DNA of 9,906 nt, taken from positions 1 to 9,906 of the forward strand of contig CABQIM010000070.1 of assembly GCA_902464375.1 (NCBI GenBank), given 5' to 3'. A model generated the notes under the pieces. That model was not told the origin of the DNA. It did no database searches and saw only the letters and a list, made by a program, of their open reading frames with translations. Made by a program: the position numbers and the translations under genes. Each line of letters begins with the position of its first letter. Within the stretch, counting starts at the first letter, position 1. Source of the DNA: an uncultured bacterium. GTDB taxonomy: Bacteria; Cyanobacteriota; Vampirovibrionia; Gastranaerophilales; Gastranaerophilaceae. Positions 6,271 through 9,906 of this stretch are shown piece by piece.

Positions 6271-6342
6271 CATCGCCACAAGGTGGGAGAGGGTAGAATT
6301 TGTTAACGAACGTAAGTGAGTTTAGAAATTCGGGTGAGGGGG
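6271..6342. repeat. Solo dispersed repeat resembling the DUF559-unit arm
   Basis: The stretch has the same order of blocks as the right arm at 1777-1825: TCGCC, a short GC hairpin (CCAC-AAG-GTGG at 6277-6287), GGGAGAGGG, an internal inverted repeat (GAATTT/AAATTC at 6296-6301 and 6326-6331, versus GGGC/GCCC in the arm), then TGAGGG. Exact identity is low, so shared origin is inference from block order. It fills most of the 116-bp spacer between the convergent dxr and bioF-like genes. Confidence 0.45.
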
Positions 6343-6346
6343 AAAA

Positions 6347-7465
6347 TTAAATATTATCCAAAACTCTTTCAAAATCGCTCAAATGACAATCAGAAGTCAA
6401 GGAAATTCTTAATCTTGAAGTTCCTTCCGGAACTGTTGGAGGACGAATTGCAGGTATATAATACCCTAAAGATTTAAGTTTCTCTGAGACTTTAAGAGTA
6501 TCTTCATTAGAACCTATTATTATCGGAATTATATGAGAGTTTGAAACAGTTTCTATTCCACGTTTTTTCAATAATAAATGCACGTTATGAGTAAGTTTTT
6601 CTAATTTTTCTTTTTGATTAATTAAATAATCACGTTTTTCTGTAAGTAACCAATTAGACCAAGCTATATTAAGCGGTGGAATAGAGGTCGAAAATATAAA
6701 CGAACGTGCTTTATTAATTAAATAAGTAATAATATCATTTGATGATACACAAAAAGCTCCAAAAGAGCCTACAGCTTTACCAAAAGTTGCTGTTATAATA
6801 TCGACATCTTTATTATAAGAAGCACCTGCTAGAGTTTTTCCATAACAACAAAATGCGTGTGCTTCGTCAATCATTAATAAGCAGTTGTATTTATTTTTTA
6901 ATTCTACCAATCTATCAATATCTGCAGCATCACCATCCATACTAAAAACAGATTCCGAAACAATTATTGCACGTTTGTATTTATCACGTTTTGTTTGTAA
7001 AAGTTTTTCCAAGTTATCATAATCAAAATGCTTGTATCTAAAGAATTCTCCTTGTGAAAGTTGCATTCCATCAATAATGCTTGCATGGTTAAGTTTATCT
7101 GAAAAAACAACATCGCCTTTTCTTATTAAAGCTGATATTACACCTAAATTACATTGATATCCTGTATTAAAAATTAGCGCAGATTCTTTATTAAAAATAC
7201 TCGCAACAGTTTTTTCAAGCTCTTTATACTCTATAGAACTACCGCTAAGTAGACGTGCAGAAGCAGATGACAGCAAACTTGTCGTGTTCTCTAAAAATTC
7301 TTTTTCTAAATCACGTTTTGTACTTATTCCTAAGTAGTCATTAGAAGCAAAATTTATGTATTCCACTCCATCTATAACTATTTTAGCGTCTGTTTTATTT
7401 TCAATATTAGGAATATGTCTAAGCTGTCCTTTACTTTTTAATACTTCCAGTTCTTCTTTTATCAT
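6347..7465 (-). CDS. bioF: Alpha-oxoamine synthase, BioF/Kbl type
   Basis: This PLP enzyme joins an acyl-CoA to an amino acid with loss of CO2. BioF makes 8-amino-7-oxononanoate for biotin from pimeloyl thioester and alanine; Kbl is the glycine/acetyl-CoA relative. In the 372 aa I see SNDYLG at 41-46, TGYQCN at 101-106, the PLP-stacking His127 in LNHAS, SVFSMDGD at 172-179, DEAHAF at 200-205 (Asp200, His203), the PLP lysine Lys230 in TFGK, and RLRISLT near 351-357. Its length and the N-terminal MIKEELEVLKSKGQLR fit BioF. No other biotin gene is nearby, so the substrate is not proven. The start lies 35 bp inside the end of ctpA in another frame, with no strong ribosome site, suggesting translational coupling. 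Confidence 0.85.
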   Translation of the reverse strand: MIKEELEVLKSKGQLRHIPNIENKTDAKIVIDGVEYINFASNDYLGISTKRDLEKEFLENTTSLLSSASARLLSGSSIEYKELEKTVASIFNKESALIFNTGYQCNLGVISALIRKGDVVFSDKLNHASIIDGMQLSQGEFFRYKHFDYDNLEKLLQTKRDKYKRAIIVSESVFSMDGDAADIDRLVELKNKYNCLLMIDEAHAFCCYGKTLAGASYNKDVDIITATFGKAVGSFGAFCVSSNDIITYLINKARSFIFSTSIPPLNIAWSNWLLTEKRDYLINQKEKLEKLTHNVHLLLKKRGIETVSNSHIIPIIIGSNEDTLKVSEKLKSLGYYIPAIRPPTVPEGTSRLRISLTSDCHLSDFERVLDNI

Positions 7466-8681
7466 TTAAAATATCTTTCGCTTTTTCTAACTGTACATCA
7501 TTTTTATTATTTATAATTGTTTCATAATCATTTCCGACTTCAACATCCGGTTTGATACCCAATTTATTGATATCAGTACCATTAGGAGTTAAATATCTGG
7601 CTATAGTAATATTTACACCGGTTTGATTAGGCAAAGGGACAACTTTTTGCACAAGTCCTTTTCCAAAAGTTTTCTTACCGACTAAAGTTGCTCTGTGGTA
7701 GTCTTTTAGTGCTCCGGAAAGTATTTCGCTAGCACTAGCACTTGCGCCGTTAACAAGTACGACAACAGGCTTATCTAACGGCTGAATTTCATCTTGGGCC
7801 TTGATAGATTTCTTGTATCCATTTCTATAAATAATGTCGACAATAGTACCATTTTGCAAGAAAACATCTGCAATAAATACAGCATTATCTAATAAACCAC
7901 CTGTATTACCTCTCAAATCAAGAATTAAAGAGTCAGTATTTTTTGTATTATTAAGTGCTTCTACAAATTCATTAGGCGTAGAACCGCTCATAAAACTCAA
8001 AATCTGTATATAACCAATATGATTATCAACAATAGAGCTTCTTACAGTCTTTATTTTGATTTCTTTACGTTTAATTTTCTTGGTAATTTTCTTATTATTT
8101 CTTAGTATAGTTAGCTCAACGACACTATTTTCCGGACCTCTAACAAGTGAAGCTACTTCAGAAACGTTCATTCCATTAGTATCTTTGCCATTTACAGCCG
8201 TAATTATATCACCTTGTTTAAGCTGCGCAAAATCAGCAGGAGTAGAAGGCATAACATTGAAAATTTCGATTTTACCAGCGTTAGAGTAAATATTTACACC
8301 GATTCCATAGATTTTTGAAGTAATTGAAGTTGTTAAATCTTCATAATCTTTTTGAGTCATAAATCTGGTATAAGGTTCATTAAGACTTGCAATCATTGAG
8401 TCTATAGCAACTCTGGCATCTTCATCAGTCTTTATTTTGCCTTGATAATGATATTTCCATCTCGCCCAATTCTGATGGTTTAGCGTTGGCTCATAGTACT
8501 CTTTGCTGATAATTCTCCAAGTTCTGTCAAACAGTTTTTGTGGAGCAACTTCTTCGCTATTAATCATTGACTGTTTAGTGAAAAAAGCATTTGTTTTGGT
8601 AAATGTAGACAAGAAAACCTTGTTAAATACTACCAATATCAGAACGGACATTATAAATATTAATACTTGTTTTTTACTCAT
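7431..8681 (-). CDS. ctpA: C-terminal processing peptidase, cyanobacterial CtpA type (S41A)
   Basis: This is a membrane-anchored periplasmic serine protease that cuts proteins near their C-termini. Counting from the ATG at 8681 (416 aa): a hydrophobic anchor at about 5-23, an N-terminal cap with EYYEPTLNHQNWARWKY (about 61-77), a PDZ domain at about 120-200 beginning YGIGVNI, LDLRGNTGG at 254-262, catalytic Ser316 in SASE, Asp327 and catalytic Lys341 in TFGKG, and the closing NKLGIKPDVEV. The spacing of Ser, Asp and Lys is that of E. coli Prc. The NHQNW block is characteristic of cyanobacterial CtpA. Longer starts exist (ATG 8696, TTG 8699), but none has a clear ribosome site; MSKKQVLIF is the most typical N-terminus. 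Asp, Ser and Lys are intact, so it should be active. Confidence 0.93.
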   Translation of the reverse strand: MSKKQVLIFIMSVLILVVFNKVFLSTFTKTNAFFTKQSMINSEEVAPQKLFDRTWRIISKEYYEPTLNHQNWARWKYHYQGKIKTDEDARVAIDSMIASLNEPYTRFMTQKDYEDLTTSITSKIYGIGVNIYSNAGKIEIFNVMPSTPADFAQLKQGDIITAVNGKDTNGMNVSEVASLVRGPENSVVELTILRNNKKITKKIKRKEIKIKTVRSSIVDNHIGYIQILSFMSGSTPNEFVEALNNTKNTDSLILDLRGNTGGLLDNAVFIADVFLQNGTIVDIIYRNGYKKSIKAQDEIQPLDKPVVVLVNGASASASEILSGALKDYHRATLVGKKTFGKGLVQKVVPLPNQTGVNITIARYLTPNGTDINKLGIKPDVEVGNDYETIINNKNDVQLEKAKDILNDKRRTGSIKK

Positions 8682-8742
8682 ACCATAATTTAACATCAAG
8701 GATAATGCTTAATCAATAGACAAAAGAGTATTGAGCATGCTT

Positions 8743-8748
8743 ATTATA
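8743..8748 (-). promoter_or_regulatory. Possible -10 box of ctpA-bioF
   Basis: TATAAT on the minus strand lies in the 73-bp gap between the HExxH gene and ctpA, giving a leader of about 55 nt. No good -35 is visible. An imperfect inverted repeat (TGCTTAAT at 8706-8713 and ATTGAGCA at 8730-8737) lies between it and ctpA and could be an operator or an RNA hairpin. Confidence 0.3.
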
Positions 8749-8754
8749 ATTTAC

Positions 8755-9423
8755 TTATTGATTAATAAAACCGGGAGAAGTCAATGGTAAATTTTTATAA
8801 CCCTCATTCGCGAAAACGGTCTTTTTAATATACTTGTTAGTATAATTTCCTTTTTCAAGTAACTGTTTTAAGATATTTTCACGAGTTACAAGTGCTGATT
8901 CCAAGTTATTAGATTCCGGATATTTTTTTAGAATTTCCGTCCAAACTACTGCTTCCATTGTCCAAGCATAAGTTTCTTCACTCAAAGAATTATACTCGTC
9001 TTGGTGAATAGCTTCATGAGATAAAAGAGCAGCTAAAGCCCCAGGAGGAGCGTATTCATGCTTAGGATTGATATAGATATATAAATGCCCTCTTTTTTTC
9101 CAGCCAATAGCATCAAATGTCGAATAAGCTTCATTTATCTCTGATAAATCTTTAAACATAATTTTTACAGGATATTGTGTTACGTTATAACCCAATATTG
9201 CTTTTCTCGAAAAATCTCCGGAAGTCCCCTTAAGCATATCCAAAGCAACATGAAATATCTGTTCATCAGATACATTTTTATACTCTTCTGAAATGCTGTC
9301 AATGTACTCCTGAGTATATTTTGCAGGCATTTTAACATTGGAAGGTACAGGCTGATAAGTCTTTGCAAACGTTATTTGCGCCGATAATGCAAGTATAACT
9401 AGTAATCCAGCTATTTTTTTCAT
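8755..9423 (-). CDS. Secreted HExxH putative zinc metallopeptidase
   Basis: I do not recognise the family of this 222-aa protein. It starts with a clear signal peptide: MKK, a hydrophobic stretch to residue 18, and likely cleavage after Ala20 (TFA-KT). The central region holds ALLSHEAIHQDEY with zinc-binding His136 and His140 and catalytic Glu137. Nine to ten residues later, Glu149/Glu150 in SEETYAW could be the third ligand, as in gluzincins. This geometry supports an exported metallopeptidase acting in the periplasm or outside. The remainder is hydrophilic and helical. AGGGGA (minus strand, 9436-9431) is 7 nt from the ATG. It is followed by ctpA on the same strand after 73 bp, so two envelope proteases are adjacent. 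Substrate unknown. Confidence 0.75.
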   Translation of the reverse strand: MKKIAGLLVILALSAQITFAKTYQPVPSNVKMPAKYTQEYIDSISEEYKNVSDEQIFHVALDMLKGTSGDFSRKAILGYNVTQYPVKIMFKDLSEINEAYSTFDAIGWKKRGHLYIYINPKHEYAPPGALAALLSHEAIHQDEYNSLSEETYAWTMEAVVWTEILKKYPESNNLESALVTRENILKQLLEKGNYTNKYIKKTVFANEGYKNLPLTSPGFINQ

Positions 9424-9464
9424 ATTTCAATCCCCTATTCTTAGAGTAATAAATTGTAAGATAT

Positions 9465-9497
9465 CATTGGATTGCTTCGCTCTCGCTCGCTATGACG
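9465..9497. repeat. GC-rich dispersed-repeat fragment
   Basis: A short GC-rich block (ATTGGATTGCTTCG ... CGCTATGACG) interrupts AT-rich spacer DNA. It resembles half of the widespread interspersed palindrome type with GATTGCTTCG on one side and CAATGACG on the other. No second half is visible, so it is a fragment or solo half-element. It lies 42-74 bp upstream of the HExxH gene and may be within its leader. Confidence 0.4.
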
Positions 9498-9601
9498 CAG
9501 CACTCTTGATAATATACAGTGTTATTACGAGAAAGTCTTATTACTTCTTATATATATTATATACTTTTATTAACAAAAAAGTCAAAAAAGTCATTTTGAG
9601 G

Positions 9602-9607
9602 TATAAT
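9602..9607 (+). promoter_or_regulatory. -10 box of the mnmD-like gene
   Basis: TATAAT ends 7 nt before the ATG at 9615, so the transcript start would be at or beside the start codon. No -35 at normal spacing is convincing (GTCAAA at 9581-9586 has a 15-bp spacer). The region 9540-9600 is extremely AT-rich. Confidence 0.5.
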
Positions 9608-9614
9608 ATAGGCT

Positions 9615-9906
9615 ATGAGGGATTATGAACCGTATTTTACAGAAGATGGCTCTGTAGGGCTGTATTCCTATGCGGATAAAGATGTGTATCATTCGAAATT
9701 TGGTGCACTAACTGAAGCATGGGAAAAATTTATACTGCCTGCCAATATTGATATTAATAATATAAACGAATTAAAGGTTTTAGATATCTGTTATGGAATC
9801 GGATACAATACAAAAGCTTTGATGAGTTTTGTAATTAATAATTTAAAAATTAAAAAAGAAAATTTTCTAAAAAAAATTTTAAAAAAAATATTTACAAAAT
9901 GCTATA
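9615..9906 (+). CDS. mnmD: MnmD-like tRNA methyltransferase, 5' part (runs off the window)
   Basis: The frame is open from the ATG to the window end (97 codons). It reads MRDYEPYFTEDGSVGLYSYA, then KDVYHSKFGALTEAWEKFILP, then LDICYGIGYNTKALM. The pattern 'EDGS ... YHSxxGAxxEAxxKFxxP ... LDxCxGxGYNT' is that of the MnmC N-terminal/MnmD methyltransferase family (DUF752), which uses SAM to complete mnm5s2U at position 34 of certain tRNAs, including tRNA-Lys(TTT). LDICYGIGYNT is the SAM-binding motif I. The sequence after about residue 75 is very lysine-rich. No ribosome site stands at a usual distance; GAGG at 9598-9601 is 13 nt away, so a leaderless start is likely. Only the first third to half is visible. 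Confidence 0.8.
   Translation, partial: MRDYEPYFTEDGSVGLYSYADKDVYHSKFGALTEAWEKFILPANIDINNINELKVLDICYGIGYNTKALMSFVINNLKIKKENFLKKILKKIFTKCY

Noticed and set aside
8056..8688. Plus-strand frames inside ctpA
   Set aside because: Hydrophobic antisense shadows; ctpA is intact on the minus strand.
8706..8737. Imperfect inverted repeat as a terminator for the HExxH gene
   Set aside because: It is an 8-bp stem with one G-T pair and a 16-nt loop with no following T-run; kept only as a possible operator note.
9540..9600. AT-rich TATATA tract as a replication origin
   Set aside because: No DnaA-box cluster or origin-linked gene is visible; it is better explained as a divergent promoter region.

Overview
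The window comes from a low-GC (AT-rich) bacterial chromosome. The best guess is a non-photosynthetic relative of Cyanobacteria (Vampirovibrionia/Melainabacteria, for example the gut order Gastranaerophilales). Two clues support this. The C-terminal processing peptidase has the N-terminal 'tYvxPTxNxQNW' type block and the PDZ layout of cyanobacterial CtpA. The truncated gene at the right edge carries the 'LDICYGIGYNTKA' motif of the MnmD-type tRNA methyltransferase. Shikimate or photosynthesis markers are absent, so the placement is an inference. The dTDP-rhamnose genes fit an organism that makes rhamnose-containing surface glycans.

Left region (1-1900), accessory in character: a stand-alone TOPRIM (OLD-like) protein that may have a frameshifted C-terminus; an intact tRNA-Lys(TTT) followed by a decayed second copy of itself; then a compact unit in which a DUF559 nuclease-like gene sits between two perfect 49-bp inverted repeats. 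The DUF559 unit is the most unusual object here. A single element with the same layout as its arms lies about 4.4 kb away, at 6271-6342.

Centre (1870-6230, plus strand): a tightly packed operon rfbC-rfbB-rfbD-rfbA-dxr, driven by an extended -10 promoter just upstream of rfbC. The three rfb junctions are one-base TAATG overlaps, and dxr follows after 5 bp. The four rfb (rml) enzymes make dTDP-L-rhamnose from glucose-1-phosphate and dTTP. Dxr is the committed step of the MEP isoprenoid pathway, which also supplies undecaprenyl carriers on which rhamnose glycans are normally built.

Right region (6231-9423, minus strand): transcribed convergently with dxr are a secreted HExxH protein, a cyanobacterial-type ctpA and a bioF-like alpha-oxoamine synthase. 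The last two overlap by 35 bp. A divergent mnmD-like gene starts at 9615 and runs off the window; its -10 box is so close to its ATG that the transcript looks leaderless. The spacer at 9424-9614 contains a short GC-rich dispersed-repeat fragment in an otherwise very AT-rich stretch.
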